Below, piece by piece: positions 38,781 to 51,305 of a stretch of DNA of 64,000 nt. Origin of the DNA: Escarpia spicata. Taxonomy: Eukaryota; Annelida; Polychaeta; Sabellida; Siboglinidae. The notes under the pieces are model-generated. The model was not told the DNA's origin. It was given only the letters and a program-made list of their open reading frames with translations, and made no database searches. Location of the stretch: the NCBI GenBank assembly GCA_963995525.1, contig OZ023214.1, forward strand, positions 58,059,133 through 58,123,132, read 5' to 3'. The first letter of the stretch is position 1; every line of letters starts with the position of its first letter. The translations under genes were made by a program, and so were the position numbers.

Positions 38781-39820
38781 ACGGTGAAAACAGAGTGTTT
38801 GTAGCACATGGTGGGTCATCAACTACCCTGCATTACGGTGACCACAGAGTGTTTGTAGCATATGGTGGGTCATCAACTACCCTGTAGTACGGTGACCACA
38901 GAGGGTTTCTAGCACATGGTGGGTCATCAACTACCCTGCAATACGGTGACCACAGAGTGTTTGTAGCAAATGGTTGGTCATCAACTACCCTGCAATACGG
39001 TGACCACAGAGTGTTTATAGCACATGGTGGGTTATCAACTACCCTGCAATAAGGTGACCACAGAGTATTTGTAGCACATGGTGAGTCATCAACAACCCTA
39101 CAATACGGTGACCACAGACTGTTTGTAGCACATGGTGAGTTATCAACAACCCTACAATACGGTGACCACAGAGTGTTTGTAGCACATGCTGTGTCATCAA
39201 CTACCCTACAATACGGTGACCACAGAGTGTTTGTAGCACATGGTGAGTCATCAACTACCCTACAGTACGGTGACCACAGAGTGTTTGTAGCACATGGTGG
39301 GTCATCAACTACCCTGCATTACGGTGACCACAGAGTGTTTGTAGCACATGGTGGGTCATCAACTACCCTACAATACGGTGACCACAGAGTGTTTGTAGCA
39401 CATGGTGGGTCATCAATTATCCTGCAATACGGTGACCACAGAGTGTTTGTAGAACATGGTGGGTCATCAACTACCCTGCAATACGGTGACTACAGAGTGT
39501 TTGTAGCACATGGTGGGTCATCAACTACCCTGCAGTACGGTGACCACAGAAGGTTTGTAGCACATGGTGGGTCATCAACTACCCTGCAATACGGTGAACA
39601 CAGAGTGTTTGTAGCACATGGTGGGTTATCAACTACCCTGCAATACGGTGACTACAGGGTGTTTGTAGCACATGGTGAGTCATCAACAACCCTACAATAC
39701 GGTGACCACAGAGTGTTTGTAGCACATGGTGAATCATCAACAACCGTACAATACGGTGACCACAGACTGTTTGTAGCACATGGTGAGTCATCAACTACCC
39801 TACAATACGGTGACCACAGA

Positions 39821-39872
39821 GTGTTTGTAGCACATGGTGTGATCACCTACCATACAATACGGTGTCCACAGA
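39821..39872 (+). repeat. 52-bp monomer with a 2-bp deletion, second copy
   Basis: This has the same GGTGTGATCACC deletion as 7424-7475, in the same order of neighbouring variants. It is the clearest single marker that 6.8-9.7 kb and 39.2-42.2 kb descend from one ancestral segment. Confidence 0.9.
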
Positions 39873-41499
39873 GGGTTTGTAGCACATGGTGGGTCATCAA
39901 CTACCCTACAATACGGTGATCACAGAGTGTTTGTAGCACTTGGTGGGTCATCAACTACCCTGCAATACGGTGACCACAGAGTGTTTGTAGCACAGTGTGG
40001 GTCATCAACTACCCTGCAATACGGTGACCACAGAGTGTTTGTAGCACATGGTGGGTCATCAACTACCCTGCAATACGGTGACCACAGAATGTTTGTAGCA
40101 CATGTTTGGTCATCAACTACCCTGCAATACGGTGACCACAGAGTGTTTGTAGCACATGGTGGGTCATCAACTACCCTACAATACGGTGACCACAGAGTGT
40201 TTGTAGCACATGGTGGGTCATCAACTACCCTACAATACGGTGACCACAGAGTGTTTGTAGCACATGGTGAGTCATCAACAACACTAAAATACGGTGACCA
40301 AAGAATGTTTGTAGCATATGGTGAGTCATCAACTACCCTACAATACGGTGACCACAGAGTGTTTGTAGCACATGGTGGGTCATCAACTACCCTGCAATAC
40401 GGTGACCACAGAGTGTTTGTAGCACATGGTGGGTCTTGAACTACCCTACAATACGGTGACCACAGAGTGTTTGTAACACATGGTGTGTCGTCAACTACCC
40501 TACAATACGGTGACCACAGAGTGTTTGTAGCACATGTTGAGTCATCAACAACCCTACAATACGGTGACCACAGAGTGTTTGTAGCACGCGGTGGGTCATC
40601 AACTACCCTGCATTACGGTGACCACAGAGTGTTTGTAGCACATGGTGGGTCATCAACTACCCTGCAGTACGGTGACCACAGAGGGTTTGTAGCACATGGT
40701 GGGTCATCAACTACCCTGCAATACGATGACCACCGAGTGTTTGTAGCATATGGTTGGTCATCAACTACCCTGCAATACGGTGACCACAGAGTGTTTGTAG
40801 CACATGTTGGGTCATCAACTACCCTACAATATGGTGACCACAGAGTGTTTGTAGCACATGGTGGGTCATCAATTATCCTGCAATACGGTGACCACAGAGT
40901 GTTTGTAGCACATGGTGGGTCATCAACTACCCTGCAATACGGTGACTACAGAGTGTTTGTAGCACATGGTGGGTCACCAACTACCCTGCAATACGGTGAC
41001 CACAGAGTGTTTGTAGCACACGGTGGGTCATCAACTACCCTGCAATACGGTGACCACAGAGTGTTTGTAGCACATGGTTGGTCATCAACTACCCTGCAAT
41101 ACGGTGACCACAGAGTGTTTGTAGCACATGGTGGGTCATCAACTACCCTACAATACGCTGACCACAGAATGTTTGTAGCACATGGTGGGTCATCAACTAC
41201 CCTACAATACGGTGACCACAGAGTGTTTGTAGCACATGGTGAGTCATCAACTACTATTCTACAATACGGTGACCACAGAGTGTTTGTAGCACATGGTGGG
41301 TCATCACCTACCATACAATACGGTGTCCACAGAGGGTTTGTAGCACATGGTGGGTCATCAACTACCCTACAATACGGTGATCACAGAGTGTTTGTAGCAC
41401 TTGGTGGGTCATCAACTACCCTGCAATACGGTGACCACAGAGTGTTTGTAGCATATGGTGGGTCATCAACTACCCGGCAATACGGTGACCACAGAGTGT

Positions 41500-43200
41500 T
41501 TGTAGCACATGGTGGGTCATCAACTACCCTACAATACGGTGACCACAGAGTGTTTGTAGCACATGGTGGGTCATCAACTACCATACAATACGGTGACCAC
41601 AGAGTGTTTGTAGCACATGGTGAGTCATCAACTACCCTACAGTACGGTGACAACAGAGTGTTTGTAGCACATGGTGGGTCATCAACTACCCTGCATTACC
41701 GTGACCACAGAGGGTTTCTAGCACATGGTGGGTCATCAACTACCCTGCAATACGGTGACCACAGAGTGTTTGTAGCAAATGGTTGGTCATCAACTAGCCT
41801 GCAATACGGTGACCACTGAGTGTTTATAGCACATGGTGGGTTATCAACTACCCTGCAATACGGTGACCACAGAGTGTTTGTAGCACATGATGAGTCATCA
41901 ACAACCCTACAATACGGTGACCACAGAGTGTTTGTAGCACATGGTGAGTCATCACCAACCTTACAATACGGTGACCACAGAGTGTTTGTAGCACATGGTG
42001 TGTCATCAACTACCCTACAATACGGTGACCACAGAGTGTTTGTAGCACATGGTGAGTCATTAACAACCCTACAATACGGTGACCACAGAGTGTTTGTAGC
42101 ACATGGTGGGTCATCAACTACCCTGCAATACGGTGACCACAAAGTGTTTGTAGCACATCGTGGGTCATGAACTACCCTACAATACGGTGACCACAGAATG
42201 TTTGTAGCACATGGTGTGTCATCAACTACCATACAATACGGTGACCACAGAGTGTTTGTAGCACATGGTGAGTCATCAACTACCCTACAGTACGGTGACA
42301 ACAGAGTGTTTGTAGCACATGGTGGGTCATCAAATACCCTGCATTACGGTGACCACAGAGTGTTTGTAGCATATGGTTGGTCATCAACTACCCTGCAATA
42401 CGGTGAACACAGAGTGTTTGTAGCAAATGGTGGGTTATCAACTACCCTGCAATACGGTGACCACAGAGTGTTTGTAGTACATGGTGGGTCATCAACTACC
42501 CTGCAATACGGTGACTACAGGGTGTTTGTAGCACATGGTGAGTCATCAACAACCCTACAATACGGTGACCACAGAGTGTTTGTAGCACATGGTGAATCAT
42601 CAACTACCCTACAGTACGGTGACAACAGAGTGTTTGTAGCACATGGTGGGTCATCAAATACCCTGCATTACGGTGACCACAGAGTGTTTGTAGCATATGG
42701 TTGGTCATCAACTACCCTGCAATACGGTGAACACAGAGTGTTTGTAGCAAATGGTGGGTTATCAACTACCCTGCAATACGGTGACCACAGAGTGTTTGTA
42801 GTACATGGTGGGTCATCAACTACCCTGCAATACGGTGACTACAGGGTGTTTGTAGCACATGGTGAGTCATCAACAACCCTACAATACGGTGACCACAGAG
42901 TGTTTGTAGCACATGGTGAGTCATCAACTACCCTACAATACGGTGACCACAGAGTGTTTGTAGCACATGGTGGGTCATCACCTACCATACAATACGGTGT
43001 CCACAGAGGGTTTGTAGCACATGGTGGGTCATCAACTACCCTACAATACGGTGATCACAGAGTGTTTGTAGCACTTGGTGGGTCATCAACTACCCTGCAA
43101 TACGGTGACCACAGAGTGTTTGTAGCACAGTGTGGGTCATCAACTACCCTGCAATACGGTGACCACAGAGTGTTTGTAGCACATGGTGGGTCATCAACTA
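41500..43200 (+). repeat. 1,728-bp higher-order repeat, copy 1
   Basis: The offset to copy 2 is exactly 32 monomers (41820 and 43548; 42198 and 43926). The offset is 1,674 before 41.7 kb, because copy 1 has lost one monomer at the joint of CATTACCGTGACC and GGGTTTCTAGC (41658-41765). No 57-bp monomer lies in the unit. Confidence 0.75.
42270..42917 (+). repeat. 324-bp hexamer duplication nested in the 1,728-bp unit
   Basis: Six monomers marked GTGACAACAG, CATCAAATACCC, CATATGGTTGG, GTGAACACAG, GTAGCAAATGG and GTAGTACATGG occur twice (GACAACAG at 42297 and 42621). The joint monomer 42576-42629 is a hybrid with GGTGAATCATC on the left and CTACAGTACGG on the right. The same doublet and hybrid recur in copy 2 (44304-44357), so the hexamer duplication came before the 1,728-bp one. 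Confidence 0.85.
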
Positions 43201-44935
43201 CCCTACAATACGGTGACCACAGAGTGTTTGTAGCACATGGTGGGTCATCAACTACCATACAATACGGTGACCACAGAGTGTTTGTAGCACATGGTGAGTC
43301 ATCAACTACCCTACAGTACGGTGACAACAGAGTGTTTGTAGCACATGGTGGGTCATCAACTACCCTGCATTACCGTGACCACAGAGTGTTTGTAGCACAT
43401 GGTGGGTCATCAACTACCCTGCAGTACGGTGACCACAGAGGGTTTCTAGCACATGGTGGGTGATCAACTACCCTGCAATACGGTGACCACAGAGTGTTTG
43501 TAGCAAATGGTTGGTCATCAACTAGCCTGCAATACGGTGACCACTGAGTGTTTATAGCACATGGTGGGTTATCAACTACCCTGCAATACGGTGACCACAG
43601 AGTGTTTGTAGCACATGATGAGTCATCAACAACCCTACAATACGGTGACCACAGAGTGTTTGTAGCACATGGTGAGTCATCACCAACCTTACAATACGGT
43701 GACCACAGAGTGTTTGTAGCACATGGTGTGTCATCAACTACCCTACAATACGGTGACCACAGAGTGTTTGTAGCACATGGTGAGTCATTAACAACCCTAC
43801 AATACGGTGACCACAGAGTGTTTGTAGCACATGGTGGGTCATCAACTACCCTGCAATACGGTGACCACAAAGTGTTTGTAGCACATCGTGGGTCATGAAC
43901 TACCCTACAATACGGTGACCACAGAATGTTTGTAGCACATGGTGTGTCATCAACTACCATACAATACGGTGACCACAGAGTGTTTGTAGCACATGGTGAG
44001 TCATCAACTACCCTACAGTACGGTGACAACAGAGTGTTTGTAGCACATGGTGGGTCATCAAATACCCTGCATTACGGTGACCACAGAGTGTTTGTAGCAT
44101 ATGGTTGGTCATCAACTACCCTGCAATACGGTGAACACAGAGTGTTTGTAGCAAATGGTGGGTTATCAACTACCCTGCAATACGGTGACCACAGAGTGTT
44201 TGTAGTACATGGTGGGTCATCAACTACCCTGCAATACGGTGACTACAGGGTGTTTGTAGCACATGGTGAGTCATCAACAACCCTACAATACGGTGACCAC
44301 AGAGTGTTTGTAGCACATGGTGAATCATCAACTACCCTACAGTACGGTGACAACAGAGTGTTTGTAGCACATGGTGGGTCATCAAATACCCTGCATTACG
44401 GTGACCACAGAGTGTTTGTAGCATATGGTTGGTCATCAACTACCCTGCAGTACGGTGAACACAGAGTGTTTGTAGCAAATGGTGGGTTATCAACTACCCT
44501 GCAATACGGTGACCACAGAGTGTTTGTAGTACATGGTGGGTCATCAACTACCCTGCAATACGGTGACTACAGGGTGTTTGTAGCACATGGTGAGTCATCA
44601 ACAACCCTACAATACGGTGACCACAGAGTGTTTGTAGCACATGGTGAGTCATCAACTACCCTACAATACGGTGACCACAGAGTGTTTGTAGCACATGGTG
44701 GGTCATCACCTACCATACAATACGGTGTCCACAGAGGGTTTGTAGCACATGGTGGGTCATCAACTACCCTACAATACGGTGATCACAGAGTGTTTGTAGC
44801 ACTTGGTGGGTCATCAACTACCCTGCAATACGGTGACCACAGAGTGTTTGTAGCACAGTGTGGGTCATCAACTACCCTGCAATACGGTGACCACAGAGTG
44901 TTTGTAGCACATGGTGGGTCATCAACTACCCTGCA
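43201..44935 (+). repeat. 1,728-bp higher-order repeat, copy 2
   Basis: This copy keeps the monomer missing from copy 1 and has a private GGGTGATCAAC change (43459). The match ends near 44.94 kb, where GTGACCAAAGAATG replaces GTGACCACAGAGTG. It carries the longest forward open stretch in the window (43926-45740, 604 codons), which I regard as non-coding. Confidence 0.75.
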
Positions 44936-46853
44936 ATACGGTGACCAAAGAATGTTTGTAGCACATGGTGGGTCATCAATTATCCTGCAATACGGTGACC
45001 ACAGAGTGTTTGTAGCACATGGTGGGTCATCAACTACCCTGCAATACGGTGACTACAGAGTGTTTGTAGCACATGGTGGGTCACCAACTACCCTGCAATA
45101 CGGTGACCACAGAGTGTTTGTAGCACACGGTGGGTCATCAACTACCCTGCAATACGGTGACCACAGAGTGTTTGTAGCACATGGTTGGTCATCAACTACC
45201 CTGCAATACGGTGACCACAGAGTGTTTGTAGCACATGGTGGGTCATCAACTACCCTACAATACGATGACCACAGAGTGTTTGTAGCACATGTTGGGTCAT
45301 CAACTACCCTACAATACGGTGACCACAGAGTGTTTGTAGCACATGGTGAGTCATCAACTACTATTCTACAATACGGTGACCACAGAGTGTTTGTAGCACA
45401 TGGTGGGTCATCAACTACCCTACAATACGGTGACCACAGAGTGTTTGTAGCACATGGTGAGTCATCAACTACTATTCTACAATACGGTGACCACAGAGTG
45501 TTTGTAGCACATGGTGGGTCATCACCTACCATACAATACGGTGTCCACAGAGGGTTTGTAGCACAAGGTAGGTCATCAACTACCCTACAATACGGTGATC
45601 ACAGAGTGTTTGTAGCACTTGGTGGGTCATCAACTACCCTGCAATACGGTGACCACAGGGTGTTTGTAGCACATGGTGGGTCATCAACTACCCTGCATTA
45701 CGGTGACCACAGAGTGTTTGTAGCACATGGTGGGTCATAAACTACCCTGCAGTACGGTGACCACAGAGTGTTTGTAGCACATGGTTGGTCATCAACTACC
45801 CTGCAATACTATGACCACAGAGTGTTTGTAGCACATGGTGGGTCATCAACTACCCTGCAATACGGTGACCACAGAGTGTTTGTAGCACATGGTGAGTCAT
45901 CAACTACTATTCTACAATACGATGAACACAGAGTGTTTGTAGCACATGGTGGGTCATCAACTAACCTACAATACGGTGACCACAGAGTGTTTGTAGCACA
46001 TGTTGAGTCATCAACTACTATTCTACAATACGGTGACCACAGAGTGTTTGTAGCACATGGTGGGTCATCACCTACCATACAATACGGTGTCCACAGAGGG
46101 TTTGTAGCACATGGTGGGTCATCAACTACCCTACAATACGGTGATCACAGAGTGTTTGTAGCACTTGGTGGGTCATCAACTACCCTGCAATACGGTGACC
46201 ACAGAGTGTTTGTAGCACATGGTGGGTCATCAACTACCCTGCATTACGGTGACCACAGAGTGTTTGTAGCACATGGTGGGTCATAAACTACCCTGCAGTA
46301 CGGTGACCACAGAGTGTTTGTAGCACATGGTTGGTCATCAACTACCCTGCAATACTATGACCACAGAGTGTTTGTAGCACATGGTGGGTCATCAACTACC
46401 CTGCAGTACGGTGACCACAGAGGGTTTGTAGCACATGGTGGGTCATCAACTACCCTGCAATACGGTGACCACATAGTGTTTGTAGCACATGATTGGTCAC
46501 CAACTACCCTGCAATACGGTGACCACAGAGTGTTTGTAGCACATGGTGGGTCATCAACTACCCTGCAATACTATGACCGCAGAGTGTTTGTAGCACATGG
46601 TGGGTCATGAACTACCCTACAATACGGTGACCACAGAGTGTTTGTAGCACATGGTGAGTCATCAACAACCCTACAATACGGTGACCACAGAGTGTTTGTA
46701 GCACACGGTGGGTCATCAACTACACTGCATTACGGTGACCACAGAGTGTTTGTAGCACATGGTGGGTCATCAACTACCCTGCAGTACGGTGACCACAGAG
46801 GGTTTGTAGCACATGGTTGGTCATCAACTACCCTGCAATACGGTGACCACAGA

Positions 46854-49079
46854 GTGTTTGTAGCACATGGTGGGTCATCACCTACCATACAATACGGTGT
46901 CCACAGAGGGTTTGTAGCACATGGTAGGTCATCAACTACCCTACAATACGGTGATCACAGAGTGTTTGTAGCACTTGGTGGGTCATCAACTACCCTGCAA
47001 TACGGTGACCACAGGGTGTTTGTAGCACATGGTGGGTCATCAACTACCCTGCATTACGGTGACCACAGAGTGTTTGTAGCACATGGTGGGTCATAAACTA
47101 CCCTGCAGTACGGTGACCACAGAGTGTTTGTAGCACATGGTTGGTCATCAACTACCCTGCAATACTATGACCACAGAGTGTTTGTAGCACATGGTGGGTC
47201 ATCAACTACCCTGCAATACGGTGACCACAGAGTGTTTGTAGCACATGGTGAGTCATCAACTACTATTCTACAATACGATGACCACAGAGTGTTTGTACCA
47301 CATGGTGGGTCATCAACTACCCTACAATACGGTGACCACAGAGTGTTTGTAGCACATGTTGAGTCATCAACTACTATTCTACAATACGGTGACCACAGAG
47401 TGTTTGTAGCACATGGTGGGTCATCACCTACCATACAATACGGTGTCCACAGAGGGTTTGTAGCACATGGTGGGTCATCAACTACCCTACAATACGGTGA
47501 TCACAGAGTGTTTGTAGCACTTGGTGGGTCATCAACTACCCTGCAATACGGTGACCACAGAGTGTTTGTAGCACATGGTGGGTCATCAACTACCCTGCAT
47601 TACGGTGACCACAGAGTGTTTGTAGCACATGGTGGGTCATAAACTACCCTGCAGTACGGTGACCACAGAGTGTTTGTAGCACATGGTTGGTCATCAACTA
47701 CCCTGCAATACTATGACCACAGAGTGTTTGTAGCACATGGTGGGTCATCAACTACCCTGCAGTACGGTGACCACAGAGGGTTTGTAGCACATGGTGGGTC
47801 ATCAACTACCCTGCAATACGGTGACCACATAGTGTTTGTAGCACATGATTGGTCACCAACTACCCTGCAATACGGTGTCCACAGAGGGTTTGTAGCACAT
47901 GGTAGGTCATCAACTACCCTACAATACGGTGATCACAGAGTGTTTGTAGCACTTGGTGGGTCATCAACTACCCTGCAATACGGTGACCACAGGGTGTTTG
48001 TAGCACATGGTGGGTCATCAACTACCCTGCATTACGGTGACCACAGAGTGTTTGTAGCACATGGTGGGTCATAAACTACCCTGCAGTACGGTGACCACAG
48101 AGTGTTTGTAGCACATGGTTGGTCATCAACTACCCTGCAATACTATGACCACAGAGTGTTTGTAGCACATGGTGGGTCATCAACTACCCTGCAATACGGT
48201 GACCACAGAGTGTTTGTAGCACATGGTGAGTCATCAACTACTATTCTACAATACGATGACCACAGAGTGTTTGTACCACATGGTGGGTCATCAACTACCC
48301 TACAATACGGTGACCACAGAGTGTTTGTAGCACATGTTGAGTCATCAACTACTATTCTACAATACGGTGACCACAGAGTGTTTGTAGCACATGGTGGGTC
48401 ATCACCTACCATACAATACGGTGTCCACAGAGGGTTTGTAGCACATGGTGGGTCATCAACTACCCTACAATACGGTGATCACAGAGTGTTTGTAGCACTT
48501 GGTGGGTCATCAACTACCCTGCAATACGGTGACCACAGAGTGTTTGTAGCACATGGTGGGTCATCAACTACCCTGCATTACGGTGACCACAGAGTGTTTG
48601 TAGCACATGGTGGGTCATAAACTACCCTGCAGTACGGTGACCACAGAGTGTTTGTAGCACATGGTTGGTCATCAACTACCCTGCAATACTATGACCACAG
48701 AGTGTTTGTAGCACATGGTGGGTCATCAACTACCCTGCAGTACGGTGACCACAGAGGGTTTGTAGCACATGGTGGGTCATCAACTACCCTGCAATACGGT
48801 GACCACATAGTGTTTGTAGCACATGATTGGTCACCAACTACCCTGCAATACGGTGACCACAGAGTGTTTGTAGTACATGGTGGGTCATCAACTACCCTAC
48901 AATATGGTGACCACAGAGTGTTTGTAGCACATGGTGAGTCATCAACAACCCTACAATACGGTGACCACAGAGTGTTTGTAGCACATGGTGGGTCATCAAC
49001 TACCCTGCAATACTATGACCGCAGAGTGTTTGTAGCACATGGTGGGTCATGAACTACCCTACAATACGGTGACCACAGA
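46854..49079 (+). repeat. 2,226-bp higher-order repeat, copy 1
   Basis: The unit is 41 monomers, four of them 57 bp. It contains two nested 978-bp units (47124 and 48102). Markers at 47124, 47670, 48102 and 48648 all recur 2,226 bp downstream. It includes the hybrid monomer 47832-47885, with CATGATTGGTCACC on the left and GTGTCCACAGAGGG at the right edge. Confidence 0.9.
46870..48825 (+). repeat. Nested 978-bp tandem pair
   Basis: Eighteen monomers, two of them 57 bp, are repeated with offset 978 (47124 and 48102; 47670 and 48648). The hybrid monomer 47832-47885 is the joint. The private variant GTGTTTGTACCACATGG is seen only in the related 57-bp trios at 47297, 48275, 49521 and 50499, not in the older equivalents near 11.38 kb or 45.93 kb. 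Confidence 0.85.
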
Positions 49080-51305
49080 GTGTTTGTAGCACATGGTGGG
49101 TCATCACCTACCATACAATACGGTGTCCACAGAGGGTTTGTAGCACATGGTAGGTCATCAACTACCCTACAATACGGTGATCACAGAGTGTTTGTAGCAC
49201 TTGGTGGGTCATCAACTACCCTGCAATACGGTGACCACAGGGTGTTTGTAGCACATGGTGGGTCATCAACTACCCTGCATTACGGTGACCACAGAGTGTT
49301 TGTAGCACATGGTGGGTCATAAACTACCCTGCAGTACGGTGACCACAGAGTGTTTGTAGCACATGGTTGGTCATCAACTACCCTGCAATACTATGACCAC
49401 AGAGTGTTTGTAGCACATGGTGGGTCATCAACTACCCTGCAATACGGTGACCACAGAGTGTTTGTAGCACATGGTGAGTCATCAACTACTATTCTACAAT
49501 ACGATGACCACAGAGTGTTTGTACCACATGGTGGGTCATCAACTACCCTACAATACGGTGACCACAGAGTGTTTGTAGCACATGTTGAGTCATCAACTAC
49601 TATTCTACAATACGGTGACCACAGAGTGTTTGTAGCACATGGTGGGTCATCACCTACCATACAATACGGTGTCCACAGAGGGTTTGTAGCACATGGTGGG
49701 TCATCAACTACCCTACAATACGGTGATCACAGAGTGTTTGTAGCACTTGGTGGGTCATCAACTACCCTGCAATACGGTGACCACAGAGTGTTTGTAGCAC
49801 ATGGTGGGTCATCAACTACCCTGCATTACGGTGACCACAGAGTGTTTGTAGCACATGGTGGGTCATAAACTACCCTGCAGTACGGTGACCACAGAGTGTT
49901 TGTAGCACATGGTTGGTCATCAACTACCCTGCAATACTATGACCACAGAGTGTTTGTAGCACATGGTGGGTCATCAACTACCCTGCAGTACGGTGACCAC
50001 AGAGGGTTTGTAGCACATGGTGGGTCATCAACTACCCTGCAATACGGTGACCACATAGTGTTTGTAGCACATGATTGGTCACCAACTACCCTGCAATACG
50101 GTGTCCACAGAGGGTTTGTAGCACATGGTAGGTCATCAACTACCCTACAATACGGTGATCACAGAGTGTTTGTAGCACTTGGTGGGTCATCAACTACCCT
50201 GCAATACGGTGACCACAGGGTGTTTGTAGCACATGGTGGGTCATCAACTACCCTGCATTACGGTGACCACAGAGTGTTTGTAGCACATGGTGGGTCATAA
50301 ACTACCCTGCAGTACGGTGACCACAGAGTGTTTGTAGCACATGGTTGGTCATCAACTACCCTGCAATACTATGACCACAGAGTGTTTGTAGCACATGGTG
50401 GGTCATCAACTACCCTGCAATACGGTGACCACAGAGTGTTTGTAGCACATGGTGAGTCATCAACTACTATTCTACAATACGATGACCACAGAGTGTTTGT
50501 ACCACATGGTGGGTCATCAACTACCCTACAATACGGTGACCACAGAGTGTTTGTAGCACATGTTGAGTCATCAACTACTATTCTACAATACGGTGACCAC
50601 AGAGTGTTTGTAGCACATGGTGGGTCATCACCTACCATACAATACGGTGTCCACAGAGGGTTTGTAGCACATGGTGGGTCATCAACTACCCTACAATACG
50701 GTGATCACAGAGTGTTTGTAGCACTTGGTGGGTCATCAACTACCCTGCAATACGGTGACCACAGAGTGTTTGTAGCACATGGTGGGTCATCAACTACCCT
50801 GCATTACGGTGACCACAGAGTGTTTGTAGCACATGGTGGGTCATAAACTACCCTGCAGTACGGTGACCACAGAGTGTTTGTAGCACATGGTTGGTCATCA
50901 ACTACCCTGCAATACTATGACCACAGAGTGTTTGTAGCACATGGTGGGTCATCAACTACCCTGCAGTACGGTGACCACAGAGGGTTTGTAGCACATGGTG
51001 GGTCATCAACTACCCTGCAATACGGTGACCACATAGTGTTTGTAGCACATGATTGGTCACCAACTACCCTGCAATACGGTGACCACAGAGTGTTTGTAGT
51101 ACATGGTGGGTCATCAACTACCCTACAATATGGTGACCACAGAGTGTTTGTAGCACATGGTGAGTCATCAACAACCCTACAATACGGTGACCACAGAGTG
51201 TTTGTAGCACATGGTGGGTCATCAACTACCCTGCAATACTATGACCGCAGAGTGTTTGTAGCACATGGTGGGTCATGAACTACCCTACAATACGGTGACC
51301 ACAGA
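49080..51305 (+). repeat. 2,226-bp higher-order repeat, copy 2
   Basis: This copy directly abuts copy 1 and I noticed no difference from it by eye. It contains the same nested 978-bp pair (49350 and 50328) and the same hybrid monomer (50058-50111). After 51305 the order continues as it does after 46638, showing the joint of the duplication. Confidence 0.9.

Larger units (their letters stand above)
20751..42190 (+). repeat. Block family P, second and longest copy (P2)
   Basis: From about 20.75 kb the variant order switches back to that seen at the start of the window: the stretch ending at 328 matches the one ending at 20992 (offset 20,664), and 1154-2383 matches 23117-24346 (offset 21,963). 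All eight 57-bp monomers here are single (starts 22466, 23711, 25766, 29387, 33386, 36467, 38198, 41223). The block is enlarged by internal duplications listed separately. No gene is present. Confidence 0.6.
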
